A stretch of 64,000 bases of DNA, from the NCBI GenBank assembly GCA_029817715.1, contig JARUPY010000189.1, positions 1,612,001 to 1,676,000 on the forward strand, in the 5' to 3' direction. The translations under genes were made by a program, and so were the position numbers. The notes below the pieces were generated by a model. That model saw only the letters and a program-made list of their open reading frames with translations, searched no databases and was not told the origin of the DNA. Shown in pieces: positions 24,540-36,130 of this stretch; within the stretch, counting starts at the first letter, position 1; the number at the start of each line of letters is the position of its first letter. This DNA is from Melastoma dodecandrum (Eukaryota; Streptophyta; Magnoliopsida; Myrtales; Melastomataceae).

Positions 24540-25630
24540 GATGCCTTGGAGTGGAAGAAGCCACTAAAGCACTTGATGAGGCACATTCTGGAGTATGTGG
24601 GGCTCATCAATCCAGCCCAAACCTTCACTTTCAACTTAAGAGAATGGGTTATTATTGGCCGACAATGGTATAAGATTGTATGGAATATGCAACGAAATGT
24701 CATGCCTGTTAGTTCCACGCCAACTTCATCCATCAATCGCCCGAGCCACTTCATCCAACTGTAACATCTTGGCCGTTTGAAGCCTGGGTGCTAGATGTCG
24801 TAGGACCCATCACACCCAAATCATCTGGAGGTCACTCATATAACCTGACGGCAGCTGACTACTTCTCCAAATGGGCAGAAGCTACATCCTTACGGGAAGT
24901 GAAGAAGAAAACATCGATCGCATTCATTAAGAATAACATATTTTTCGTTATGGTGTGCCTCGTTATATCATTACAGATAATGGCCAAAATTTCTCTAAAA
25001 AGGCCATGGATAAATTCTGCGAGCAATTTGGCTTCAAACAGTATAACTCTTCCATGTATTATGTGGTTGCGAACGGGTTGGCAGAAGCGTTCAATAAAAC
25101 GCTATGCAATCTCTTAAAGAAGGTGGTTGATAACGCTAGAAGAGATTGACATGAACGATTCGGAGAAGCTCAATGGGCGTATCGTACGACGTACAAAACT
25201 GCGACTCAAATGACGCCATACTCATTGGTCTATGGTGTTGAAGTGGTCCTTCCACTTGAGCGTCAAATACTGTCGCTGCGAATAGCCATATAAGAGGGAT
25301 TTTGTCAAGAGGATAATGGGCGACTACGCTTACAAGAACTAAAAGCTTTAAATGAAAAACTTCTTGAAGTCCAACAACAGATTGAATGCTACCAGGCAAG
25401 GATGTCGAAATCGTTCAACAAGAAAGTACGATCCCGCTCATTTCAAGTTGGTGACCTTGTTCTAGCAGTATGAAGACCTAAAATTGTCATGCAAAAGACT
25501 GTGAGCAAATTCACTTCCAAATGAGATGGTCCATACATAGTCTGAGAGGCTTACACTAGGGGCGCCTACAAAATAGTTGATCAAGATGGACTATGTGTTG
25601 GACCGATCAATGGAAAGTTCCTGAAGAATA
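24540..25630 (+). pseudogene. Element A integrase (broken)
   Basis: Matches element B's integrase: LDVVGPITPKSSGGHSYN with the first Asp, PRYIITDNGQNFSKKAMDKF with the second, and VANGLAEAFNKTLCNLL with the catalytic Glu. The C-terminal domain trails to GPINGKFLKN near 25630. Frameshifts near 24940 and several stops (for example at 25149) inactivate it. Confidence 0.8.
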
Positions 25631-27590
25631 ATGCTCCATGTGGCATGAGACTAAACTGCACGACACAAAGACAAAAAGAAAACAAAAAAATAATATTAAC
25701 AAGAAAAAAAAAGAGAAGGTAGTAAAAAAATTAATATAAAAATAATATAAAAAGAGAAAAAAAATAGATCTTCATGTAATACTTCTGGCCCGCACGAATA
25801 TAAACTGTGAACGACTAAATAAAATGTAATACTTCTGATCCACATGAGTATAAACTATAAACGGTTTAATAAAAAAAATCAATCATATCTCTCTACTAGT
25901 TTCGCAAGGACGAGCGTCTGAACACTAGCCAAAAAGCTTGAAGAAATCACTTGGTGAAGATATTTGCGGCTTTAGAGTCTGATGGTCTTTATACATAGTA
26001 GAAACAATAATTTTCATCCTTCCGTCTCTATAAGCTTTATGAGGATTTTCCTTTCGGTCTAAAACTGTGTGATGACGTCGCATTTTTATGTCATGGGCAT
26101 TTTCACATCATGTGATGGACATCCACCTTTAGTCTTCACATGAGCAACCCTCGAAAGATTATAAGGGAACTTGGTGTTGAAACACAAATGACCATTTCGG
26201 TGTATGAACTTGATCCTGTCAAAAATCAGAGAGTTGTGGCAGTTCACTATAGTCTCATCCTCATAATATATCGAATTCTTTAGGGACTATTTGTCGGTGG
26301 ATATTATTGTGTTCTCTAAGACTAAGAATAAGCATTCCACTTGGCGCTGAGTTTGTTCGGTTTCACCTCGACTCTGAAGTAGAGACATCGTTTAAATTTT
26401 TGAATAAGGTGGTATTCATTAGAAGCGGAAACCATACTGCAGGGGGGAGTCATGAGAATCGAAATGCCATCTTATTAATTCTGTAATCCTCGGTGTGGTT
26501 CATTAGTTCTGGCTATTTCACCTATGAAGAGACGACATGATTAACTGAGTAAGCCGGTGAAGAAAAACGATGAGATAATTACATGTGTTCATCACTTAAG
26601 CTTAATTTAGCCAGTTTTTTAATGACGACGACAAGTTGAAGTCGGAATTAGACGAGCAAGCCACTGACATTATAATGGAAAAGCATTCATACAAGGCATA
26701 TCAATACAAGCTCCGATCAATAATAACGCCTTAGAGAAGCTATTAAAAAACGAAGTGCGATGATCCTTTAAACTCCTTCATAATAAAGATGTGGTATTGC
26801 AAGACGGAGTAAATAAACGAAGTGTGATGGTCCTTTAAACTCCTTCATAATAAAGATGTGGTATTGCAAGACGGAGTAAATAAACGAAGTGTGATGGTCC
26901 TTTAAACTCCTTCATAATAAAGATGTGCTATTGCAAGACGGAGTAAATATGTTGTACAAATCAACGCTCTCTCGCTCGCCATCAGCAATGTAAAGCCGTT
27001 TCACGCAATTTGAAGATGGGTGCTGAAATGATCAAAGGTCGCAAGTGATTCATCGATGCTGATAAGTCTCGAGAATTCCAACAATAGTCATTCATAACGA
27101 CATTGCCCGCTTAGAAGGAATGATTTCTAATTAACCGGACCCCGAAAGTTTCGTTACTTTCTTGATCGGTCGGTGGCAAAAAATACTAGCAGATTATTGG
27201 GGGCCGAAATGAAAGATCAGTGGCAACTGCAGAGCAAAATGGCATTTCAAGTCTCTATGTTTTGACAGCAAGAATCTCTCCGACCAAAAATGATATGTAT
27301 CACCAGATAATCAACAATCCAAATCACAGTCAATGCAAAGAATGAATCCCTTGTCACTTTTTTATCGATGTTGACAATTCCTTTGTCCTGTTATCACCAG
27401 CAACATCAAAATAGGGCGTCATAAGAGAGCCTAACTTAGAAAAAAAGAAGAAAAGCAACAGGACGCAGATCATGATGCAAGGAACAATACCCAATAATGG
27501 AAGGGGAAAACGTGAAAGGAATTTATTCAGAATGCCGTGGTGAATGTTCATTACAAAAAATGGGTAATAAAAAAGAGAACAATGACAAAT
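25631..27590. other. Element A 3' non-coding region
   Basis: Starts with A-rich sequence and short repeats near 25770-25870 (GTAATACTTCTGGCCCGCA and variants) that have counterparts after element B's integrase. No coding frame is recognisable. A 67-bp triplication lies at 26747-26948. The matching interval in B is only about 300 bp, so this stretch is either original and lost from B or acquired by A. Confidence 0.6.
26747..26948. repeat. 67-bp tandem repeat, three copies
   Basis: Units beginning CGAAGTG start at 26751, 26818 and 26885, an exact 67-bp period. Units end in GCAAGACGGAGTAAAT. Copies differ at only a few bases by eye. Tandem and without unique spacers, so not CRISPR-like. Confidence 0.9.
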
Positions 27591-29809
27591 CTAAAATTCC
27601 CAGCTAAAGGCCACAATGTCCTGGCAAATCTTCATCAGTTGCGCATGAGGCTCTTGAGATGACAAGGATTTGGCTTCTTTGACCACTTTTGTCCCCTCAA
27701 GAGTTTATACGATTTCACTCAAGTTGAGAACTTCAGCCTCTGCTTCATCGACTTGGTTGGTACACTCGCGGAAAAATGTCTTCAGTAATGATTCAGCTTT
27801 GATACACTCGACGAGCTCTTTCCGAAGTTCGGAGATTTTGTCTCTAACATCTGTCATTTGTTCAGACAAAGTAGCCCTATGTACAATAACAGATTTGACA
27901 CTTTCCTTAGCTTGGGTAAGACGAGCTTCCGCCAACGAAATCTCCTCAAGATCACTTGGGAGCACTTTTTCATCAGCTTTTATTAAATTAGGAGAGCCGG
28001 AAATTTCCGCTATATACTTCATGACTAAAGCACGGGATAAGTCCGTAAAAAAGGTTGATCACCTCCTTTACTTCAGCAATAATTGTCTGACCCATTTCAA
28101 GCGGCATTTTGGCAATTTTCTCCTTGACTTCCTCCCACATATTAATATCACATTTCTTATCAACGCGAGATGTCGTGCGAGTAGAAGAGTTTGTTAGGAG
28201 GACAGGCTGTCCATCACAAGCTGAGTTGTCCTGCTTCAAAAGCATCTTGTCCCTATCTTTTATCTCGAGTTGTGGAGACTGTTAAAAAAAAGGAAAAAAA
28301 AGGAGCATAATTAACAATTTTGAAAGATACTGAATAGAATTAAATATTCACCGATTGTTTGAAAGTCGTTGTAGCATCGTCGGATATATCTTGACGACGT
28401 CTTTTCCGTTTGAAATAAGTTTCATCTCACCCCTCGCAGGAATCTTCTAAAAAAAGGAAAGAAGAAACCTCGATTATAGAGTAATAATAACAATAACTAA
28501 GAAGAAGTGAGAGTTGACTCCATATACCGAGTGCCACTAATCCTTTTGACGAAGCTACATGAATAGACTCCTTCTGAATTGACGTCTCAAGAGTTTCGCT
28601 GCTTGTTTGTGGGAGGGGACGATTTTCGGTGACCAGTACTTCAAGCCCACGTAAGAGATAGTCATTATGATTTACTTGCCACCATTCTTGAAATTGAGTG
28701 GTCATGTAACTCCACCATTCTTCACTTAAACCCCGATATAAAGTCGTTAGTACGGGAATTACCATGCTAAAAATTTTTCGGAGGCTATTAAGCTGGATAC
28801 CTTGAATGTCTCGGGACGTATGGGTGCGTCTTTGTTCGGGAATATGAAAGTGCATAGCCAAAAAAAATAAGGACAGCAAGGTACACGGAGGACAATTCTT
28901 CGACCTCTATTTTTAAGTCTTGACATACCCTCTTTGTGACATCGTCCCACGGAGACGCTTCCAGAATCGGCCCTTCTGGATTTCGAGTGGTATTATCATA
29001 AGACTGCATTTTAGACGAACACTTCCGCCGACAATATCTTATAGCGCCACTATACCAGAAGTTAATCCAAGTCGGCTCGCACAATCTTTTTACCATTCTT
29101 TGATTCATGGAGATGCAAAAATTCAATAAATAGATGTTGACAGCTCTTGGGGAGAGTCTTGAATTCGTCCGAGGTTGGAATTACTTAATCGTAGCATTCT
29201 CCATAAACCGATAATCCACTAAGCCTGTATAAATCCCATAGAGAAATCAAAATAGTGTCACGATATGTTTCTAAGGCATTCAATTCTGGATTCCATGCCT
29301 CAGTAAAAGTGCGGATTATATCCGGATCCCGATCATAGCTGTAATGTGAACAATAAAGAGAATTAAAAATTTCGGCCTCCATGAGGGTAGCCTTATAGTA
29401 AGATAGGACATCCTCGAGCCATTCCCAATATTTAGGGATGTGATTGGCTTCGCCGTACACATGGAATATAGACCTCCAACATGATTTCTCTGCAATAATA
29501 TTTCTGCCCTGCGATAGAGGAATGGACGTTGGGGGACGCAAATATGTAGGCGTTTTCAGCAGCCAGGCGTTTGATAGAGGAGAATCTGCAGGGACTCTGA
29601 TAGTTGGCTCAAACGATCTCGACAGTCAATAAATTTAAGCCAAGTTGGGACATAAGTTTGAATCGATCGAAGCAACAACATCTGTAGTGTGCCCTCGTCA
29701 CATCTGTCCTTACTTTTCGAGATGCAAAGAAACTTGTGACAGGAAATGATTTTCTCTGAGAAGTGAACCATACCCTTCAGGGAAAAGCAATGGAGAGTAT
29801 TATTATGAG
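27591..29809 (-). pseudogene. Antisense plant mobile domain (PMD) gene inside element A
   Basis: Reads opposite to element A. PMD-type landmarks run from 29790 to about 28720: SKSKDRCDEGTLQMLLLRSI, VPTWLKFIDCRDRLSQL, IIRTFTEAWNPELNALE, ISLWDLYRLSGLSVYGE, FWLCTFIFPNK and MVIPVLTTLYRGL. A C-terminal tail follows (28245-27591) with a likely coiled coil around VRDKISELRKELVECIKAES, ending FSWEF and a stop at 27591. Several stops (near 29185, 29070 and others) and frameshifts show it is broken. PMD is a plant nuclear domain found in MAIN/MAIL proteins and in transposons. Its 5' part is cut off by the insertion of element B at 29810. The tail is related to the + strand tail at 31440-32161 inside B. 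Confidence 0.72.
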
Positions 29810-30155
29810 TGTTAACGTAAAAAATCTCACGGTCCGTATATAGACCGGAAGCAACGTACAAATTGTCGTATTGAGAAATAACAGGTTCAATCTCTAGTCA
29901 CGGACGAAGCACGTGAGTCCTCTGATTATATACTCGTAAGATATCCGAAATATAGATGGGCTGAAGCTCTGGCAAATATCTGCTGGAGCTTCAGGAATGT
30001 ATGTTGATGAAGATGCTGGAACTGCACTTGATCCGGCGAGTCTTCAGGAGTGGCGAAGATCACCAGGGCTTTATAAGCTTGATCTGGAAAGTCTTCAGGA
30101 GATGACGCTTGATCTGGAGTCTTCTGGAGATGGCGAAGAACACCAGGCTGCTGAA

Positions 30156-30250
30156 GCTTGATCTCGATCTTCAGGCTTGATCTCGATCTTCAGGCTTGAT
30201 CTCGATCTTCAGACTTGATCTCGATCTTCAGACTTGATCTCGATCTTCAG
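30156..30250. repeat. 19-bp minisatellite in element B 3' LTR (five units)
   Basis: Unit GCTTGATCTCGATCTTCAG repeats at 30156, 30175, 30194, 30213 and 30232, the last two starting with A. The 5' LTR has four units at 40053-40128, the first one variant. Confidence 0.9.
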
Positions 30251-30429
30251 ACTTGATCGTGAACCTTGATCTTGGCAGCACTGCGTCGATCGGGTGAGGC
30301 AAAAATGCTCGAAAACTTCGCTATCGAAGGAGCTCCTCACTCTTGAAGTCGTCGAGGCTGCTGGAAAAATATAACTCCAAGGATAATATATCACCACGAG
30401 AATCTCGTCGTCCTGCTCTGGGACCTTCA

Positions 30430-30660
30430 GAGATAAACCTGCAGAGGAGCCTTTTGAGATAAACCCGCTACGAGGCCTTCGAATATATACCCGCAGAGGG
30501 GCCTTCGGAGATATACCCGCAAGAGGGGCCTTCGGAGATAAACCCGCAAGAGGGGCCTTCGGAGAACCCGCTAGAGGGGCCTTCAGAGATAAACCCGCAA
30601 GAGGGGCCTTCGGAGATATACCCGCTAGAGGGGCCTTCGCCGCACTACCCGCAGAAGGGT
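30430..30660. repeat. 27-bp minisatellite in element B 3' LTR
   Basis: Imperfect units containing CCCGCAAGAGGGGCCTTCGG or close variants. Because 27 is a multiple of three, the minus strand reads a nine-residue repeat (SPKAPLAGI-like) within an open frame at 30209-30694. I treat that frame as a by-product of the repeat. Confidence 0.8.
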
Positions 30661-30760
30661 CTTCAAAAATAACTAGAATCTCTTTATAACCCAATGGGGC
30701 TTAAGAGAATAAGAGAGAAGAGAGAATTTTTTGTGTGTCCCAAGTAAGGGGGAGGGACTC

Positions 30761-30770
30761 CCTTTATATA
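30761..30770 (-). promoter_or_regulatory. Element B LTR TATA box
   Basis: Minus strand TATATAAAGG. Seven site II cores lie 54-220 bp upstream on the same strand (30824-30984). This is the likely start of U3-driven transcription, with U3 running from 31165 down to here. Confidence 0.6.
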
Positions 30771-30823
30771 GGAATTGAGAAGTCATTAGATAGTGTTTCT
30801 TTCCGATGTGGGACAAGTGCATG

Positions 30824-30984
30824 TGGGCTTAAGGTTATATTGGGCCGACATTTGGATTGGGCCGAAGTATGAATGGGCAAATATATGGGCTAGGCCCAGT
30901 TCATTTTATAATTGGGTTAGGCTTATTGGGTTAGCATATGGGCTGAACCACAATTTTAAAACTCAATAATAAATGGGTTGGGCT
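30824..30984 (-). promoter_or_regulatory. Site II (TGGGCC/T) cluster in element B LTR
   Basis: TGGGCT at 30824, TGGGCC at 30841 and 30858, TGGGCT at 30886, GGCCCA at 30893, and TGGGCT at 30939 and 30979. Seven cores in 160 bp, upstream of the LTR TATA box. In plant genes such motifs bind TCP factors. Confidence 0.6.
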
Positions 30985-31167
30985 TGATCTTTTTTTTTTT
31001 ATAATCTCATGCCCGTATATTATATTTACACTAAAATATAAGTGCAAAATATTTCATATCGTGATGTCTTATAATATAAAGACAATCAATCATATTCGGC
31101 CAATATAATATATGGTTTAGGCCGAATGACATTATTTCGACATCGATAAAATTTCAATGTCTACAAA

Positions 31168-31179
31168 TGCCCCCACTTT
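31168..31179 (-). promoter_or_regulatory. Element B polypurine tract
   Basis: Minus strand AAAGTGGGGGCA lies just before the LTR start TGTAGACATT. Element A has AAAGTGGGCGCA in the same position at 42681-42692. Confidence 0.65.
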
Positions 31180-31439
31180 AATTCGTATCTCGTATGCGTA
31201 TTGCAGAGAGATTAGAATTAAAGTATGTGAATATTGGAGTGGGATCCGGTTGACACATGATGTGTATTTCACAAATCGGAACCGTGGTTTATTTCAAGGA
31301 GACAACGGTATCTGTGTCTTGTGAAGGACGAGAACCCATAAGAAGAAGATACGCTGAAGTTACCATGTCTTCCATCCAAAATGGGCAATTGTGCTCCGCA
31401 CATCAAGCTTGATATCCAACACTGATCGAAGGAGATCCA

Positions 31440-32161
31440 TATGATTCTTATCGCCTCAATGCCTGGTCTTTAGTGTCTCCCTCTACGATGTCCTATGCCG
31501 AGCCAAAACCTACGCTTACATTTGGCGAATCTTGTTGGGAAGGGTATTTTCGGGAGTGGCTGGATAATCATCAACGGCAGCTCGAATTCCAGAATGGATT
31601 GTTCAATTCGAAAGGAATAATGAAGTTGATGTCGCTTCTGTCGACCCTGACTTGAGTGACCCAGCTGTGGCTCCTCGAGCTTATATATGGGAAGACATCA
31701 ATGAGAAGATTTTCAAAACTCCCTTTAGTCAGGGTCACACAATTATTGAATTGAAGAATATTCTCGATCTCTTTGATGAAAGTGAGCATTTGGAGCAGCC
31801 TCTTATCTATGCCTTGGTGGAAGAATATATGCAAGGATCAACTAAATATTCAGATCTATTGTCCACCGCTGAAGGGACAACAACAAAAGAACAACTAGCC
31901 GCTGTTAAAGCCAAGATTGAAGAACTTCGACAACAATTGTCTGACTGCATTGGGGCTAAAGTGACTTTAGAGGATTCGCTAGAGTAGACTGTTGCCATCG
32001 TTAAGGAGGCAGATGAGGACATATCAAATTTGAAGGGGGCCATGTCTGCTTTGAAGAATGCATGGATAGTCCGTGATGAGGATCGTTTGTCTTTCAATGA
32101 ACTTCGAGAGCAGCTGAAGAGGACTCGTGAAGAGTTTGTCCAATTTACCTGGGAAGCTTGA
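31440..32161 (+). pseudogene. Antisense coiled-coil remnant in element B
   Basis: Reads opposite to B, like the PMD gene in A. Pieces 31473-31655 and 31652-31987, continuing to a stop at 32159-32161, give AYIWEDINEKIFKTPFSQGH, then a heptad-like region (AAVKAKIEELRQQLSDCIGA), and finish FVQFTWEA. The A tail reads WEEVKEKIAKMPLEMGQTII and ends FSWEF, so the two are homologous. An internal TAG lies at 31985-31987. The PMD part itself is absent; only about 270 bp separate this remnant from the LTR. Confidence 0.68.
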
Positions 32162-32455
32162 TTTCACCCTTCTAGCTTGTTTAGGCTCTAGAATATGACT
32201 TTCCTTCTTTGTAGGACTATCAATTTTTTCAAATAAAAGTCCTTTCTTTTTGAAGCCGTTCATCTCTTATACTCATAGAACCACGACTTTAATATATATT
32301 TTTAAGTCGTTCACAGTTTATACTCATGCGGGCCAGGAGTATTACATTTTATTTAGCCGTTCACAGTTTATACTCATGCGGGCCAGGAGTATTACATTTT
32401 ATTTTATTTTTTTATGTCGTGCAGTTTAGGCTCATGCGACATAGAGCATTGTTCT

Positions 32456-33600
32456 TCAGGGGTAGTATCGCTTCAGGAACTTCCCATTGATTGGTCCGAC
32501 GCGAACTCCATCTTGATCAACTATCTTGTAGGCGCCCCCGGTGTAAGCTTCTTGGACGACGTATGGGCCATCCCACTTTGATGTGAATTTGCTTCCGGTC
32601 TTATGCGTGACGATTATGGGTCTTCGCACCGCCAAAACAAGGTCACCTACTTGAAAGGAACGAGGTCGTACTTTCCTGTTAAAAGACTTCGACATCCTTG
32701 CCTGATAGCATTCAATCCGCTGCTGGGCTTCAAGACGTTTCTCATCCAAAGCTTCTAGTTCTTGTAAGCGTAGTCGCGCATTATCCTCTTGACAAAATCC
32801 CTCTTGTATGGCTATTCGCAGCGATGGTATTTGTCGTTCAAGTGGAAGGACCGCTTCAACGCCACAGACCAATGAGTATGGTGTCATTTGGGTCGCGGTT
32901 CTATATGTTGTTCGATACGCCCATAGAGCTTCTGCAACTCCCTCATGCCAATCTTTTCTGACTTTATCAACCACCTTTTTGAGAAGGTTGCATAGCGTCT
33001 TATTGAACGCTTCTGCCAATCCATTTGCAGCCGCATAATACATGGAAGAGTTGTATTGCTTGAAGCCGAATTGTTCACAGAATTTATCTATGGCCTTATT
33101 AGAAAAGTTCCGGCCATTATCAGTGATGATATAGCGAGGAACACCATAATGAAAGTTGATATTATTCTTGATGAAGGTGATCACTGTTTCTTTCTTCACC
33201 TCCCGAAAAGGTGCGGCTTCCGCCCATTTGGATAAGTAGTCAGTTGCAGCTAGATTATATGAATGGCCCCCAGACGATTTAGGCGTGATAGGGCCTACAA
33301 CATCTAGTCCCCATGCTTCAAATGGCCATGAAGCTACAGTAGGATGTAATGACTCGGGTGATTGATGGATGAAGTTGGCATGAAACTGACAAGCTTGGCA
33401 CCTCTTGGCATACTCCATGCAGTCTTTTACCATCGTCGGCTAATAATAACCCATTCTCTTCAATTGAAAATGAAGTTTGGGTTCACACTGATGAGTTCCA
33501 CATACTCCAGAATGCGCTTCTTTTACTGCTTTCGTGGCTTCTCCTTCTCCAAGACACCGTAAGAACACTCCTTCAAATGATCGACGATAAAGAGTATTCT
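32456..33600 (-). pseudogene. Element B integrase
   Basis: A 325-codon open frame (33433-32456) carries most of the enzyme. The zinc-finger region lies just upstream (AHSGVCGTHQCEPKLHF, then CQACQFHANF). The core has WGLDVVGPITPKSSGGHS, VPRYIITDNGRNFSN and AAANGLAEAFNKTLCN, giving the D-D-E triad. The C-terminus ends INGKFLKRYYP. A stop near 33441 separates the zinc-finger part, so the polyprotein is broken, but the catalytic core is intact. Confidence 0.88.
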
Positions 33601-33778
33601 TGAAATATATGAACCGAGGTGCTCATCTCCTAACATCTACCCTTTGTTGAGGATCATCACGCAACTTTCCATGCTCGAGAAAGTCAATGAGTGGTTGTCT
33701 CCAGTCTTTGTCTTCCACATTATAGACAGAGATGATATTAACTTCCTCTTCCTCCTCATTAAAGGTGGGAGGATCCAC

Positions 33779-34315
33779 CTAAGCTTGACATAGTCGAATA
33801 CTAACCTGCTTGTCCACTGAAGTAAGTGAAGAAGCGAGTTGCGTATTTTCCCTTCTTGGTATATGACTTATTTTAAAATCCTGGAACCATCTCGCGAGCT
33901 TAACTGCATAGTCATGATATGGAAAAAGCTCTGGCTTGCGAACTTCATATGTAGATAGAAGTTGATTAATCACAAGCTCGGAGTCCCCATATACCCTCAA
34001 ACTATGCACTTTGTTATCCATAGCCATTTCTAACCCTAATATGAGGGCATGATATTCAGCCATGTTGTTTTAGCATAATTGTGTAAGGGTGTATGCATAT
34101 GGGATGATATCTCTATCAGATGTGACAAAGACAACTCCAGCTCCTGCACCCCTTTGGGTAGCCGATCCATCAAAGAACATCTTCCATGGGTGTGGAGTAT
34201 CTACCAACATCACCTCTTCGTCGGGTAGTTCCTCCGAAATCTTCGAATTATCTGGTATAGTATGATCTGCTAAGAAATCAGCCAAGGCTTGTCCTTTCAT
34301 AGCTTTTTGAGGCAC
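33779..34315 (-). pseudogene. Element B second (archaeal-type) RNase H
   Basis: Two open pieces, 34315-34070 and 34063-33779, separated by a TAA where element A has TCA (Ser). Motifs: MFFDGSATQRGAGAGVVFVT, NMAEYHALILGLEMA, VYGDSELVINQLLSTYEVRK and HIPRRENTQLASSLTS. The last motif normally ends in an Asp-containing ADxLA; here it reads ASSL, so a catalytic Asp also seems lost. Position after the RT-linked RNase H marks the Tat branch. Confidence 0.82.
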
Positions 34316-34330
34316 ATACGAAATCTCGAA

Positions 34331-35903
34331 CTATTGGAGCATGAGTGCCCATTTCGCTAGACGACCAGATAGTATTGACTTTGACATGATGTATTTGAGG
34401 GGATCTACTCGTGATATAAGGCGAACAGAATGTGCCTGTAAATAATGTTGCAATTTTTGTATAGCGAACATTAGTGCGAGGCATGTCTTCTCAATTAGAG
34501 AATAATTCAGCTCCGCACCAGTTAACGTTCTGCTCAAGTAGTATAGAGCGTTCTCCTTTCCATCATCATTCTCTTGGGTTAGCAGAACTCCTAAAGAAGC
34601 TTCTTGCGCCGCTATATAAAGTATGAGTGGTCTTCCTTGGATAGGTGCATTAAGGACTAGTGGTTTTAACAAATAAGCTTTTATGTTGAATGCATTTTCA
34701 CAAGCTTCGTCCCACTCAAAAGGAGTACCCTTCTTCATCAATCTATGAACGGGATGGCATCGTCCGGCCAAGTTTGATATAAACCTTCGAATGTATGCAA
34801 GTTTCCCTTGAAGGCTCTTCAACTCATGTATATTCCTTGGTCCTGGCATCTTCATAATCGCATCTATCTTTGATTGATCGACTTCAATGCCTCGATGTCG
34901 AACGATAAATCCAAGGAACTTTCCCGAAGTGACCCCGAAGGCGCACTTCAATGGGTTCTTCTTCAGTTGATATTTGCGCAATCTGTCAAATACTTTTCTA
35001 AGGTCATCAATATGATCGCGCCTTTGTCTGGATTTGACAACCAGATCATCCACGTAACACTCTACATTCCTGTGGAGAATATCATCAAAGATCCGTTGCA
35101 TGGCCCGTTGATAAGTAAGTTGCTCCCGCATTCTTCAACCCAAAAGGCATCACCTTATAACAATATATTCCTTTTGGTGTACGAAAAGCTGTTATTTCCT
35201 CATCCTTCGGATCCATTCGGATTTGATTGTATCCCGACGATTGATCCATAAAACTGAGGGCTTCATAGCCAGTGGTAGCATATACCATTATCTCGGTGAT
35301 CGGAAGAGGAAAATCATCCTTCGGACATGAATTATTGAGGTCGCGGAAGTCAACACAAACGCGAAGTTGACCGTTCTTTTTCTTGACGGGTACGATATTT
35401 GAGATCCATGTTGGGTACTTCACCTCCCGAATGAATCCAGCTTCGATAAGTTTATTGACTTCGACTTCTATTAGGGGAATCAACTCCGGACGAAAACGCC
35501 GTTGAGCTTGCTTCATGGGCCGAACCCCATGCTTCACAGCTAACTTGTGAACTGCAATCTTAGGGTCAAGGCCGGGCATTTCTTTATAGCTCCATGCGAA
35601 GACATCTTTATATTCCTTCAACAGTTGGATATATAATTCCTCTTCTTCAGGGGTTAAACTCGCACTGAGGAAAGTATGACGGTGATCCCCTTCTTCTCCA
35701 AGGCCAACTTCCTTTAGTTCATCAATAGTAGGCTTCTTCCCATCTTCGAATACTTCAGGAGCATCTTCCGCATCATCTTCTTTGTGAGATGCGTTTTCAT
35801 TAGCCTCTGAAATCGTGACATGATAAGAAGCGACGTCATCTTCAACGCTATCTTGAGATAGCTCATCGTTGCCATTTGTAGTTATCCACGTCTTCGTGGT
35901 CAT
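34331..35903 (-). pseudogene. Element B reverse transcriptase and RNase H (one frameshift)
   Basis: 35903-35085 covers connector, fingers and palm start (KLIEAGFIREVKYPTWISNI, RVCVDFRDLNNSCPKDDFPL, LSFMDQSSGYNQIRMDPKDE, MPFGLKNAGATY). 35131-34331 continues with the YVDD box, GFIVRHRGIEVDQSKIDAIM, the thumb, and RNase H (GRPLILYIAAQEASLGVLLT). The switch of frame near 35100 lies between palm motifs. Another change lies between 34331 and the second RNase H. Apart from these, RT motifs are complete. Confidence 0.86.
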
Positions 35904-36130
35904 TTCAACACCTCTCCAGTGGTCACCTCCACAACAGTTCGACGCTTCATCCGGGAAGGAATTTTACTACGGAGGGCATTTGTGTCTTCAATTATGATTG
36001 GAACGTCTTTCCTCTTGTCCACTCTCTTCCACACCATTCGACTTCTTAGAGTGTCGCCTAACCTTAGTTGTACCGGTCTCTGAGCAACAGTCTTTTCCTT
36101 CGGAGCACCAAGTCTATCAAATACTGATTT

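Larger units (their letters stand above)
29810..31165 (-). repeat. Element B 3' LTR, complete (1356 bp)
   Basis: On the minus strand it starts TGTAGACATTG and ends TTTTTTACGTTAACA. The start matches the LTR at 42695 (TGTAGACATT). It contains a site II cluster, a TATA box, a 27-bp and a 19-bp minisatellite. The 29810-30293 part aligns with the truncated 5' LTR at 39703-40172. Confidence 0.85.

Noticed and set aside
26747..26948. Spaced-repeat array resembling CRISPR
   Set aside because: Units are contiguous with a 67-bp period and no unique spacers; the genome is eukaryotic.
30209..30694. 161-codon minus-strand frame with SPKAPLAGI repeats
   Set aside because: Produced by the 27-bp minisatellite in the LTR; no domain and no start context.
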